Source: Colocasia esculenta
Lineage: Eukaryota > Streptophyta > Magnoliopsida > Alismatales > Araceae
Direction: 5' to 3'
Assembly: GCA_014218235.1 (NCBI GenBank)
Contig: CM024758.1
Span: forward strand, 105,809,698-105,873,697
Length of the DNA: 64,000 bases
Under the pieces are notes generated by a model. That model saw only the letters and a list, made by a program, of their open reading frames with translations. It was not told the origin of the DNA and ran no database searches. Positions 36,801 through 48,289 of this stretch are shown piece after piece. The number at the start of each line of letters is the position of its first letter. Within the stretch, counting starts at the first letter, position 1. A program made the translations under genes and the position numbers.

Positions 36801-37230
36801 GATATCGCCTACTCGTGGTGTCGTCAGATTTGGCAGGCATAGTAAGTTGAGCCCTAGGTTCATTGGCCCATATGAGATTCTCAGACGTTTGGGCAGCGTG
36901 GCATATGAGCTAGCATTACCCCCAGCTTTGGCTAGCGTTCACCCTGTATTCCACGTATCTATGCTCAGGAAGTATGTCCGAGATCCGTCTCATGTGATTA
37001 GTCATGAGCCAGTGGAAATCCAGCCAGATCTTTCGTATGTCGAGCAACCAGTAGCTATTCTTGACCGGAAGGTTCAGCATCTCCGGAACAAGAGTATTGC
37101 GTCGGTGAAAGTTCTCTGGCGGAACTTCTCACGAGAGGAGGCTACTTGGGAGCTTGAGGATGCGATGAAGAAGAAATATCCCCTTTTTTTGAGTAGTGTC
37201 GTTCTAACTTCGAGGACGAAGTTTCTTTAA
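33875..37230 (+). pseudogene. T1 pol: protease, RT, RNase H, integrase, chromodomain; frameshifted
   Basis: Protease: L-F-D-T-G-A-T-H-S-F near 33877. RT: G-F-I-R-P-S-V-S-P-W-G-A-P near 34530 and F-I-D-D-V-L-V-Y near 34897. RNase H: Y-T-D-A-S near 35337. Integrase: zinc region 35970-36080, core with M-D-F-V-S-G-L-P, S-D-R-D-P-R-F and the catalytic Glu in S-E-R-T. A C-terminal chromodomain (V-L-W-R-N-F-S-R-E-E-A-T-W near 37100-37145) supports Tekay/Del. Open stretches are 34137-34820, 34817-36082 and 36061-37230. Each break looks like one missing base (near 34080, 34805 and 36070). The chromodomain is thought to steer insertion to particular chromatin. Confidence 0.9.
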
Positions 37231-37241
37231 GGGGGAGAGGG
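37230..37241 (+). other. Polypurine tract of T1
   Basis: AAGGGGGAGAGGG directly precedes the 3' LTR and overlaps the end of pol. It is preceded by CGAGGACGAAGTTTCTTT, the common chromovirus lead-in. Confidence 0.85.
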
Positions 37242-40200
37242 TGTAAGGCCCTCGAATTTCCGTCGCATTATTTGTATTTGTGTGTGTGTATATTGGTGCT
37301 TGTGTATGTATATACATATTTACGTACGTATTAATTAGTACAATTACGTGTGCATATGTTTATACTAGATGTAAATAATGCATGTATTAATGGTGATAGT
37401 ATGGATACACTACCATATACATATTGCATGTATATATGCATGGCATGCATAGTTTTCTGCATGTTTTAGAGTTCTGGCCGAAGGCCAGATTGGCGTCAAT
37501 ACCAGGACGTCGAGGAGGTGTCAGCGGCCACACATGGACGCCAACACTAATCCTGGCGTCTAACGATGTGGACGCCGACTTCTCTGACCTGCATGCGTTG
37601 CAGAGCCAGAAATTCCGGAAGAAGGCAGCTCACCCATTGGGGAGATGTTCCCCAACGGCTCTGAGAGCCATCTTGTCACCCTGAGAGTGGGAGAGAAGCC
37701 CCTCCCATATGTTAAACCCGAATCTGATCCCCCAAACCCTCTCTTCACCCTTTTGCAAGAGAGAAACCAGAGGAGAAAACCCTAGTTCTGAACTGAGGAA
37801 AAACCCCCACTTTGCACCCAAAGATCTGACCCTCTGAAGCTGGATCCGGCCTTCTTCCTCGACAAGAAGCTATCTGGAGTGAAGGAGAAGACTTCCCCGG
37901 CCGTACCTTGGAGCCATCTTCATCCAAGAACCCGGAGGGAGGTGATCTTGGAGGTCACTTTGCAACTTCTTGGGACAGCCCAAGGAGAGCTTCACCGAGC
38001 CCTAATTCCATTGAAGCAATTTCCTAGAGGCAAGTAACATAATCATAACGTCCCCGTATGTGTCTAGGTCGATTCTACCATTTTTATGAATTTTTCCTCG
38101 AGTCCTAGACCCCCACATTCACCCTATCTTGAGAGCTCGGGTCTGTGTTCTGCACAGACCTGCATTAACAGCAAAGTCCCTGGTCGCTAAGATCATCCTT
38201 GGCGTCCATCGACTATGACGTTGACCCTGGACTAGCGGCCAGAGACCGCCGCCAAGTTCTTCAGGACAGAACAGAAACCTATCCTCTCCTTTTACACTAC
38301 TAATTTCGATGGGTTTTCCGTGATAAGGATATATGGTAACCCTATACACTACGTATATTGGTAAATGTGGTGTGTGTGGATGAGTTATGATGTGTGGTGG
38401 TGAATGTTAGAGATTATTATTCCATGAAATTTCAAGCATGATTTGTTGGTGATCTTGTCAATCCATGTTTTATGACTAGGACTAGTCTAAGTGCCCTACG
38501 TTTGTCAGATCATGAAGTTAATGGATCAGTATATGTGTACTCAAATTTTGGAAAATTCTCCATGCTTATCTAAATTATTACGTTTTCTGAATTTGAATTT
38601 AGAAAAACATGTGTAGGGTTATAAAACCTTGAGAAAATGATATGTCGCTCAGAAAATTTTGAAGAAATTCTATGATTATGGGCATGTTAGGGTTCATACA
38701 GTAAGTGGCAAAAATGTATGATGGTGTTAAACTCCATGTCAACTTAAAGTATTAATGGCATGCTAAATAGGTATTTGATTTTCTGTAATTCTGTCTTAAC
38801 TCAGAAAAATTTAAAAAATTGCGTGAAGGGTCCTAAACCCGAAATTAGTTTGTGATTAAAATTTCAGGTCATTTGGACTAGAGCACGATGCCTTATGAAA
38901 TTTCCATGAAAAATATGAAATTGATGCATGTCATTGTAAAATGAGTTGATTCTTGTTTAATCCAACTTGATTAATGAAATTACCTGCTTGTTATGTCTGA
39001 AATCTGTAGTGCCATGATAGGAAAACAGAGAATATGTATGTGAGTGAGCAAGTGAATGAAGTGAGAGTGACATGTGTCAAACTATGTGTAAAATCGGTAA
39101 AAATGTGTAAATGTGTAAATGTGCCAAGTGTGACATTGCTTCCACAGAGGGCAGTGGAACCGTATCAGGGAAAAGTCCCCCTGAGAAGGTTTAATGTGTA
39201 AGTGACCCTAAGGGCATTAGGGGGAAATCCTGGAGGTGGACAAGTACCACTGGTTAGGGTGGAGACTTGTTCTCTCGGTCTGCGCAGTCCAAGAGTCGCC
39301 ATTGAATTGCCTAGATGGCGTCTATGTGTAATATGATGTGTATATGTCCTTCTTTGGTGGTTTGGACTATGTGTCACGGCACCTAAAATGTGAATGTGTA
39401 ATGTGTAATGTGTATGTGTTCATGTGTTAATGTGTAAGTGAACAATGTGAAATGTGTATGTGCAAAGTGCAACCATGTGAATTGGAAACTTATGTAAAGA
39501 AAATGTGAAACTAAAAATGTGAAAATGTGACATTGAAATCCATGTGAGACAAATCTGAAACCATGTGAAATCAGTAATTTCATGTTGTTATCATCATGTT
39601 TATATGTGCGAAAACGTCTAGAATCCATGTTAGGGATAATTGATGAGTACGTGTACAAAATAGCATGATTATTTGTTCACATGGTATGTTTTAAACAACA
39701 TTGTAGTTCTCATGTGTAAATTTACAGCCATTAAACCATGTGAAACCAGCAACTTAAAGCATGTGAAAATGTCTATGTATGTGCTTAAGAATATGTAAAA
39801 TATATGCTAGTTGTGTTTTCCCTTCATATATGCACAGTGTTCATGTGGTAGCTCTCATGTCTTAGTTCTTTAAAGGTAAAATTTCACGGGTAAATTGAAC
39901 AGAGAGCATGTGATAGGAAGTTTTATTCTTAGAAATCTGAGAGCATGATCCATGTATTAAATTGTAGAACTTTCAAATGACTAACATGCCATATGTTGAA
40001 ATTGTGAATGTGCATGTAACCGCTATGACTTATACGTGTATGTTATGAGTAGTGTTGCTTGCTGAGTCTTTAAGACTCACTACTTGCTTCGGCGTACAGG
40101 TGTAGTTGGTGACGTGGCACCGTTGGAGGAGACGGTGGAGACGGACTCCGAGCGCGGAGATTAGACTGTTGGAGCAGTTGTACCCTTTTGTGTTTTCATA

Positions 40201-40502
40201 GTATGTAAAAGTGACATTGTACTAGAACTATCATGAGAAAATTGTATAAGTATGGACATTTGTGTTTTAAATTTCCAGCAATGAATTATGTGGACTTTTA
40301 GTTCTTAATTGTTATCAATCATGTATGTTTAAATGTGGATGATGAATGAATGAAGACAGTTGTCTTTTACTTCCGCTACTCTGTTGTATATTCGCGTGTA
40401 TCTCAGCTGTTTGTATCGTTTGGGTAAATGTCCCACTGTGGCAACACTCGCTATACCGACGTGGGTTGGTATAACCGTACCGGTATAATGAGGGTCGCTA
40501 CA
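37242..40502 (+). repeat. T1 3' LTR
   Basis: 3261 bp with the same ends as the 5' LTR and nearly the same sequence throughout. It is followed by the right target duplicate AAACC (40503-40507). Reading frames inside either LTR copy are paired by-products and not genes. Confidence 0.93.
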
Positions 40503-40507
40503 AAACC

Positions 40508-41362
40508 CCTTTGGCAATGGGCTTCCCCCCTACTTTTTTCTGGCCATGGTTTTCAAGCGAATATTTCTCTTCGTCTTTGGATATCCTGAAGTCTTGTAGC
40601 CTCTCTAATCCTCATGGTTTTGTTACCATTTACTGTTCCATGCTTATCATTTAGGAAATTTGGAAATCTAGGTGTAAAATGATGCTCGAGCAAGGTAAGA
40701 TTTCTCTAGACACTGTGCGCAATAACATTCAAGAGTTAGTTTCTTCTGCCATTAGCATGATGGTCTTTAAAAAGAGCTCTACGCCCCAGCAAATGGATGC
40801 CATTCTGGAGCTTGGCTTTCTTGTTAATGCTCCTCTAAAGATGTCAAAATTTGTGAGATGGATTCCACCTGTTCATGGTCTTATGCTTAATGTGGATGGT
40901 GCAAGCAAAGGCAACCCGGGCCCTTGTGGGGGTGGCGGTCTCTTCAGGAATTCCTTTGGCGCTGTTAGATTTGTTTTTTCTCATTATTATGGTGCTGGTT
41001 CTAGCCTTTCTACTGAAGTTCGTGCCATGCATGATGGAGTCTTATTGGCTGTTGAGCAAGGTCTTATGATCACGCATATTTGTTCGGATTCTTTGACTTT
41101 GGTTAACTCTATTCATTCTGGCGTTGCTCCTTCCTGGGACTGCTATAGATGGTGGAGGACTGTTCTTGAGTTTGTTCAACTTCATGGTGTCAGTGTTACT
41201 CATGTCTTTAGGGAGGCCAACCAAGTGGCGGATGCCTTAGCTAACTTTGCTTGTTCTATGCGTTGTAATGAGGTGTTTACCTCGTCTAGGCAGCTTCCCC
41301 TCCCTTGTTTTCCTGCTCTTATTGGGGACCGGTTAGGTCTTGGCAGCTTTAGACAATCATGA
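40508..41362 (+). pseudogene. LINE ORF2, RNase H domain
   Basis: The frame 40679-41362 is open. It contains L-N-V-D-G-A-S-K-G-N-P-G near 40887, T-E-V-R-A-M near 41010, I-C-S-D-S near 41080 and N-Q-V-A-D-A-L-A near 41220, the Asp/Glu/Asp/Asp set of a plant RNase H of the RVT_3 type, as found at the C terminus of plant L1 ORF2. It continues the LINE broken by T1 at 29061. It would remove RNA from RNA-DNA hybrids. Better preserved than the rest of the LINE. Confidence 0.8.
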
Positions 41363-41567
41363 TTTCTTGTTCTCTTAGGGGTATGCCCCACAACACTTGT
41401 ACCTTGACTTTCATATTAATATATTTTTGGTGTAGTAGGTTGATCGCCTGGGGGAGTGGTTCCATTTCACCCTGCTAGGGTGCAGTGCACTTGACTGGTT
41501 GTTGATCCTGCTGCACTTTCTTTGCCAAAAACAAATGTCAAAATAATCAACGTGTTTATGTATTCAG
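41363..41567 (+). other. LINE 3' end and spacer
   Basis: The LINE tail runs to about 41435 and ends in an AT-rich motif; no long poly-A is seen. 41436-41567 holds no recognised feature except the AG (TATTCAG, 41561-41567) that precedes the first visible exon of the next pseudogene. Confidence 0.4.
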
Positions 41568-43116
41568 GTGTGGAGCTACTATTACTTACCCTAGGGAGGG
41601 CTATGGAGGTGCGTCCCAACACACTTCCCCTCGCCAGGCAGTGGCTGCCGGTGGTGATGAAGGCCTCCTTCTCTCTGTAGCTGGACACCCTCCGACGCGA
41701 CATCCGGGACTTCCCATCCCTCCTGGTACGTATCCTACCTTGCCTCATGCATTTCTTTATGATATGATATGATATGTGACATTGTGTGTGCATGGATGCA
41801 GGTAGTATGGCAGCCCTATCTGGACATGATAGATGAGGGCCAGCCCTGGGTGGAGGGTCGGCGACCTCATTCTAGGTGGGACGTTTGGGTCCACTGCCTG
41901 AACGAGATCGAGCCTCTCTACCTGAGGCTCGCCATGAGGACACTGGGACTGCACCAGATGTGGTTTGATGAGGTGGACCCGAGAGGAGTGGGGAGGAAGA
42001 CCTGGGGGAAGGCAAAGAGGGCAGACTGGCAGCTCCGCTTCCCCACGCAGTATGCCGACTGGCGGCATGGGGTTATTGTGGTAGATTCTGACGCTGCAGA
42101 CAGCTATGCGTACCTCCAGCCCTACCAGGAGGTATACGGCGATCGGGACTTCATGAGGCCAGCTAGGGTATGCATTTCTACACTATACTTGCTCATTATG
42201 ATATGTATGATTTGCTTAATGAATGTGTGCATGTGTAGGATGCTCGGGATGGCCTGATCGAGACTCTCCATGCCCATTTGGAGAGCACAGAGGTACAACT
42301 AACTGAGGCGCGGGAGGTTCTAGTGACACTGGTAAGTGTGAATGATTTTACCTTTGATGCTTTCCTTACCTTGGCATGGACTGACCAGACTTTTGATGTG
42401 CAGCGCGCAGAGCAGGCAGCTGTGGGGTGCACCGATGATGCGGGTGCCTCCACAAGTACCAGCGTGCCTGACCCCCAGGTTGCCTCTCTCTAGGAGCAGT
42501 TGGTTGCGATGGTGGCTCGTGCGGAGACGGCGGAGTGCGACCTCGCTACACGGGTAAGTTGATATTGACATATATATATGAAGATGAATTTCTCGTAACT
42601 TACATGTGTTCTTCTCTGTGCAGACTGCTGAGCTCCAGGGCGCCATCACCCAGGTGACCCTAACAGGGCCGAGGTGGCGGAGTTGACAGAGCAGTTGTCC
42701 AAGCTGCGGACTCAGGCTTCTCAACATGACGCCGACCTTCCTCGCGAGCCCGTAGAGCTACGGGTGTTACTTGCCATAGAGCGGAGGGAGCGCGAGCACA
42801 GCTACTCCGAGTTGGAGCGTAAGCAGAGCCAGTGGAAGTAGGAGCGGGAGCACCTCTCCCAGCAGGTGTTGGACACACGCACAAGCCTAGGCATCTCCGA
42901 GGGGCCAAGGACCTGTACCGACATGGGAGGGAGCACACTGTGAGGGAGGGGAGTGCCAGTGCGTACTCCGCCAGCTTCATAGTGACTTCCTCTGAGTATC
43001 AGAGGAACGTCCAAGAGGGACATGCTGCTCAGTGGTCTACCGACTCCCACACTTCCATGAGGCCACCGCCTCCTCATTCGACGACGTATCCAGGAGAGGC
43101 TGAGAGTAGCCAATAG
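41568..43116 (+). pseudogene. Plant-mobile-domain-like gene fragment with introns, broken
   Basis: Visible exons, all with GT-AG borders: 41568-41731, 41802-42167, 42239-42331, 42404-42553 and 42624-about 43116. Exons 1 and 2 read L-D-T-L-R-R-D-I-R-D-F-P then V-V-W-Q-P-Y-L-D and P-L-Y-L-R-L-A-M-R-T-L-G, a pattern that recalls the plant mobile domain (MAIN/MAIL1-like, also carried by transposons). Exons 3-5 read as helical, Glu/Arg-rich coiled coil (T-E-V-Q-L-T-E-A-R-E-V-L; R-A-E-T-A-E-C). Stops: TAG in exon 1 (about 41678), TAG in exon 4 (about 42491) and TAG near 42839; one frame change lies near 42660. Introns are short (70-72 bp, one near 70). It may be a captured host gene or an old transposon-borne gene; the family call is moderate. 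Confidence 0.55.
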
Positions 43117-43534
43117 CACCGGCCAGCAGAGAGTGGCGGCGAGAGCTAGGCCACTATCATATGACTTGTACTCTTTGCTTTCTTTTCATGATGATGCGTA
43201 CCCAGTGGGGTACCCTTTTGTATATGATATACTTTTGCCTGGCCCTCTTTTAGCCATGATATATAGTGGAATGCCTTGCTTTTCTCCTTCCTGTGCTTGA
43301 GGATCACTTAGAAAACTGATTAGTTCACCGTTCTGACTCGGCCCGTTGCTTACTAAGAGAACCAAACTTCATGATTTGTCAAGGGGTTGAGCCTTTATTC
43401 AAATAAGGCATGAATAAAAGAAATTAAGGAAAATGCAACAAGCAATCATGCAAATGCTAGCAAAAAATTAACAGATGAGCAGGAATTCAATGCATTCATG
43501 CGAATGAGAAGGGGATTAGCTCATCATTCCTTTT
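43117..43534. other. Spacer without recognised gene
   Basis: This may include the 3' untranslated part of the preceding pseudogene (CATATGACTTGTACTCTTTG and similar). A short inverted motif, ACCCAGTGGGGTACCC, is at 43200-43215. No other structure recognised. It ends at the G2 LTR. Confidence 0.35.
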
Positions 43535-46500
43535 TGTCACGTCCCGAGAATTACGCAGCGGATATTTAATGAGGAATAATTCGAGACGATATCCCGAGAT
43601 GTGAACAGTCGGCAAAATAAGCCTCTACCTAGCACGCACTAAGTGTTTAACACACAACATCATCATAGGGCCCAAATGTTGAACTCAATATAAATTGCAT
43701 TCAAATCTCAACTTATTGTATTCAAAATGGAAACTAATACAGGACTAAAACTCAATAAAAGGGAAATTACATAATACCTCACTTCCTACTACATTGTTCT
43801 AACACTCAAAATAAACTAACTATAGTAGACTCATAATTGGAACGCTCATCACTCGGACGCATTCCCATCCTCGACTTGCTCTTCCTCTTGAACTTCATAG
43901 TCACCTAGATTGGGTAAAAGTAGGGGATGAGCAAACTAGCCCAGTAGGATTTATATCTCAATGTGCGAGCAATGATATAAGTGATTAGCAATTTAGAACT
44001 AGGTAAGCACGATGAATGTCATGATATACATGTACGAATAAAACTCATTAAAACATGATATATGGACAAGCTAGATAGAGTGATCACGATAGAACAAGAT
44101 TTTTGAACAAGATGACAAGATAGAACTAGCAATAGATCACTTTGTACAAGCACGCAAGATTTCACTTGATGTCAATAGCTTTCAAGAATGCAAGAGATCA
44201 CTAATTGCATTAAATGCAGGATGGCCATATCACGCAAGAAAGTAAGCACGCACGAGCACGATCATGTAACACTAATCAGGCACGTAGACACTAATGTACA
44301 CCAAGAAAAGATCCATCAAGAATGTACACCAGGACACGTGTATGTGGTTATTGTATCTATCATTCAACACGCACGCATGACTCCCAGCGCAGATGCAACT
44401 CCAGTAATCATTATACCCCATGGTTAACAGTATATTTATGACTCTCTGTCATTGGGGCTAGACTGGAGCCCTTGGACACTCGCCGTGCCCGGTCAGCATC
44501 TCACTTAAATTTTAAATGTAGATACCCACAGTCATTAATAATGGCCAATGAGAGTTTCAATAAGTAAGCATGTGTAATGTCATGTTTATGATGATGATGA
44601 GAACAAGTAATAAGTAATTTGAACATGATTTCATGATAACAATGGTCAAGAGATAAATTCGGTAGCATAACGGTACGATTTATAATTTAGTTCAATCTTT
44701 ACATTAATGGCTTTAGTCTAGATAGTAAATCACACTCACGAGAACAAGAGGCGAAAGTAAGTGCACGCTATCTCCAGGGAACTTCAATGGTACAACCAAC
44801 TCGTCGGCCATGTGGGAATCCATGGTCAGAGGAGATTTACGGAGGTCTTGGAGAACAGGTCACTAGTCTACCGACTCGGAACGACTGGTAGAGAGCTTCC
44901 AAATTCCCAAGAAAGGGCTGCCTAGACGTGTAAGTGTGTAGTGATGTACGCGTGTCTCAATCCACAATCCATCGGTTTTAAACTCGCGGAAAACACTTAA
45001 CAATATGACATGGAATAAAACTATGCGCTTTAACTAATCATGGTTTGCAAGATTTTAAGATAACAATTATCATTTAAACATGGTAGACCAGTAGGAAGAT
45101 TAAATCATAAGTAGCATGAATGATCACATCATTACGAAAGCAATTAGAATAGTATTCGTGTAATTAAAGCTTTTTAAATGGGTTTACCACTTTTAAGCCA
45201 TTAAAATAACCATCATGCAATGATCAGACCTAAGACATGTGAATTACACACTAAATATCATATTTAAATAGACCTCAGGTATAACAGTAAGATTTTCAAG
45301 AAAATAAGTGGTTTCATGTAAAAATCCTGAGATCGCGATGGACACTTGTAAAGGTCGCGACGGGGTCAGATCAGAACGCGACAAGGGGATGTGAAGAACG
45401 CGACAAGACAGTCAGAACAGGCAGAGAGATAGCGACGGGGTGCTCGTCGCGTTCAGAACGCGATGGGTTTGCTATCGCGACAAGACCTCAGAACGCGGCC
45501 TATCAGGCCGTCACGTTCACAGGGTCTACACCGGAATCCGACAGAGAAAGGACAGTGCTTTGGATTGCGGACCATACTTTCCCTATTTTGACACAGGGTT
45601 GTTCTAAAATTAAGAACAAATTGTACAGTGCATGAAAAATCACGAAACTAGTTTTAAACCAACCTAGACATGCAAGGGTGCTTCCAATAAATTGGAATTA
45701 GAAAACAAGGATGGTTTCGATAGGCTTTAATCAAGTCAAACACAAATGTAAAACTAAGTGCAACCTGAAATGTAGTATCATGCAGAGACCCTCTTACCAT
45801 GCTTATAACTATCTAACTATTGACATTTAGACAAAACGTTCAACACAATACATGACTAGGACAACTAGTAGAAAAACTTTCATGTTGTGGGTTTGCTCTA
45901 ATTCGGTCTTGAATCACATGCAACATATAATGAACGGGAAAAGCCCTAACAGTGCGCGACTTTGGAAAAACACTTATAATTCAAAATCTACTGATTGAAA
46001 TTCGATGAAACCAGTGGGAAACGAAAGTTAACTTGATGCTCTACACATTGGTATAGGATATGTTAGGTTTTGGCCCGAGAAAACATAACTTATGGGTTAA
46101 AGAAGTCCCATTTTTCCAGAAAACCCGTGTTCAGACCACTTGGAGGAAAACGCCTAATACTCCGTGTATACTGCATGGAATTTGGGCATTCCAATTGGGT
46201 TAGTACGTAGACTCGACCCTCTTTCTAGGGTTATAGGCCTTGCAAGGTTTGGTTAGGGTTTGACCTACCTTTGGTTGACTTCAAGTGGACGGTTTGTGCA
46301 GGTCGCAGCAGACGAGAAGGGGAAGAAGAACGGCTTGGTGTGGACGATCTCCTACTCCCCAGCCGCCAAGAACTCCTCCACACAACCCCAACAAGATGTA
46401 AACTCGTCCCCAACGGTTTTGTGAAGAGTATTTAAGCATTCATGGTGTTTAGGAGTCCTATTGTAACTAGGAAAGAAGAGTTGCGGTTTTGACATACTAG

Positions 46501-47237
46501 TTTCCTATTTTGAGGATTTCTTCCTCCATTTGAGTGTGTGAGGCTTTAGGAAACCTCCCACCATAGTTAAGCACGAATTGGGTTGCCAGGAGTGCAAGAT
46601 CTCTTCCCAATTCAACTCTAATTGCCTCTTTTTAATTTTAGCTAATTTAAGCTACGAATTTCCATGCATTTTCTTGCTTCATTTGATTTTTGGGCAAAAT
46701 GATGTCCATTGGCCCAATTATGATATTGGGTCATTAATATATAATGTTAGAAGTCTCTCCAACATTTTTATTTAATTTAAGGTTGCGTCGTATTTTCGTG
46801 TTAACGGTTTTCCGACTTGTTTCCTAATTTGGATAATCGGTCACAATAACTCTTAAACCTAGCCCAAATGATTTTTATTGACCCAAATTTCTTGATGGGT
46901 CATTAGAGGATATTATTTGAAGTCCGTTTGTGATTTTTATTTAATTTTCTGACTAATCCAAGTACGCGTGATAATGATTTTTCGACTTATTTATGAATTA
47001 CGATAATAAGTCGCAAAACACTTTAAACTTGGCTAATCTGATTTTTCTTGGCACAAATTTCTTTGTGGAATATTTAGGAATAATGTGTGGGGTTGATTTA
47101 TAATTTTTACGGAATTTTTCGACGTGGTTTAGCACGTACGATAATGATACGTATGTTTTAAATACTCTGATATTGCAGAAATTATTTATTTCTATTTATT
47201 TATACTGTTATGTAATTAAAATTTCCGGGGTTCTACA
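43535..47237 (-). repeat. G2 chromovirus LTR
   Basis: On the minus strand it runs from TGTAGAACCCCGGAAATTTT (47237) to TCGGGACGTGACA (43535), 3703 bp. It has a GCGAC/GTCGC cassette (45340-45530, including GCGACG...CGTCGC at 45432-45450) and the hairpin block shared with G1 and T2 (44788-44878). Parts match the G1 LTR (for example minus-strand GTTTAAAACTAGTTTCGTG near 45645), so G1 and G2 are related families. Confidence 0.85.
44808..44825. repeat. Conserved LTR hairpin, G2 copy
   Basis: CCATG, 8-base loop, CATGG. Read on the minus strand the loop is GATTCCCA, as in T2. Confidence 0.6.
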
Positions 47238-47549
47238 CTCTCCCCCACTTAAGAGAATTTGGTCCCCAAATTCATTGATCATTAATTGGCTTTTGAAAGT
47301 TATGATCCTTGAGTTGGTTTCAGATTTAATTCCTCTAACTTGTTTCAATCATCGTGGATGCTAGTCCAACATCTACACCTATGGCTACCCATATTATTCA
47401 TTTGGTTCCTTCCACTCCTGTTTTCCTTTCACAGTTGTTATAACTCCATCTTGATCCACCAGATGAACTATGGTATAATTACTAGATTATTCATTTCTAA
47501 TTTCTCCTTAATGATCTCCCCCACTTAGAAATGTACTAATAAGAAAACA
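47238..47549 (-). other. G2 3' untranslated part with two polypurine tracts
   Basis: Minus-strand AAGTGGGGGAGAG at about 47253-47238 directly precedes the LTR. A second AAGTGGGGGAGATC lies at about 47527-47513. The AT-rich stretch between holds no coding sequence that I recognise. Confidence 0.6.
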
Positions 47550-48020
47550 TCATAAGATCAGTCTAAGGGGTTTAACAATCATACCTCCTTCCGGGAGCTC
47601 CGCTTGCGTTATTGCATTCACGTGTCCTGGACGCTTTACCACTCCTTGGTTCCTTCCAGCTTGGTCTTTTAGCATGGGACAGTTCGGTATACAATGTTCG
47701 TGACTCCCGCATCGCAGGCAAGCCCCGGCCTTCTTCCAGCACTTGTCCTCTTGGTGCCCAGGCTTGTTGAAAATTTTACAATATTCAACCGTCGTTGTTT
47801 CTTCTACTTTGATCTTTTTCTCCATGCCATAGTCCTTCCCAGTGGTTGGCCTTTTGTTGTTGTTGTAGTTATTATTGTTGTTATTGGGGAAAGTTCCAGT
47901 TGTATCGACTACTCCCCTTTTTATAAAGGTCGGCTTTGAGATGTCCTTCCCCCTCATGCCTTCCACCTTAGCCATAGTGTCTTCTACCAGTTGAGCTCTT
48001 TGGACCATCTCAGTATAGGT
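47550..48020 (-). pseudogene. G2 gag C-terminal fragment with zinc knuckles
   Basis: The minus-strand frame reads M-V-Q-R-A-Q-L-V-E-D, an Asn-rich run, then C-K-I-F-N-K-P-G-H-Q-E-D-K-C and C-L-R-C-G-S-H-E-H-C-I-P-N-C, two retroviral-type knuckles as in chromovirus Gag, then V-N-A-I-T-Q. The frame ends at 47550 after a few non-homologous residues. Upstream it is cut by the S3 LTR at 48021; the apparent first residues of the open frame come from that LTR. Confidence 0.75.
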
Positions 48021-48289
48021 TGATGAACAGTCTATCCCCATGTAATTTAAATTAATTACATTTCTATTTTGGTGATTAACAAAACCATGTTATTTTGATA
48101 ATTATCAAACCCTTGATTAAGGTCACTAACCTATTTTCTACAAGTCTTAAGCACAAGAAATAAGATCAAAGGAAACAATCCAAAATAGGTAAGAATCTTC
48201 ATACTCTAGAAGCATATTTGTCTAAATACATTGATTTGTACTAAGCCATAACGATTTCCTTTGTTTATAATGATTCCATAATCATAAGG

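Larger units (their letters stand above)
29062..40502 (+). mobile_element. Full-length Tekay/Del-like chromovirus T1
   Basis: A complete 11.4-kb Ty3/gypsy element: 5' LTR, initiator-Met primer site, gag, protease, RT, RNase H, integrase, chromodomain, polypurine tract and 3' LTR, flanked by AAACC. The two LTRs differ at only a scatter of bases, so the insertion looks recent. The coding region nevertheless has several single-base losses. Gag contains two GT-AG intron-like segments. Confidence 0.92.
24789..41435 (+). mobile_element. Plant L1-type LINE, decayed, split by T1
   Basis: Order: ORF1 zinc-knuckle region (24789-25120), endonuclease (25647-26345), RT (26640-28200), zf-RVT region (28330-29061), T1 insertion (29062-40502 plus target duplicate), then the RNase H domain (40508-41362) and a 3' end near 41435 (TTTCATATTAATATATTTTTGG). 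Without T1 the LINE spans about 5.2 kb. This domain order is that of plant L1 non-LTR elements. Many stops and frame changes show that it is old. The 5' boundary is set by G1, so the true 5' end is not seen. Confidence 0.8.
43535..48020 (-). mobile_element. Ty3/gypsy chromovirus remnant G2 (minus strand)
   Basis: On the minus strand the order is gag fragment (48020-47550), short untranslated part with two polypurine tracts, then a 3.7-kb LTR (47237-43535). Pol is missing between gag and LTR, so the element is internally deleted or was a gag-only derivative. S3 begins abruptly at 48021 within its gag; the rest of G2 would lie beyond S3 and T2. Confidence 0.78.

Noticed and set aside
41436..43534. 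Functional host gene at the plant-mobile-domain-like locus
   Set aside because: Stops in two exons plus a third near 42839 and a frame change make it a pseudogene.
47990..48041. First residues of the minus-strand gag frame as a real N terminus
   Set aside because: They are encoded by the S3 LTR; G2 gag homology begins only at 48020.
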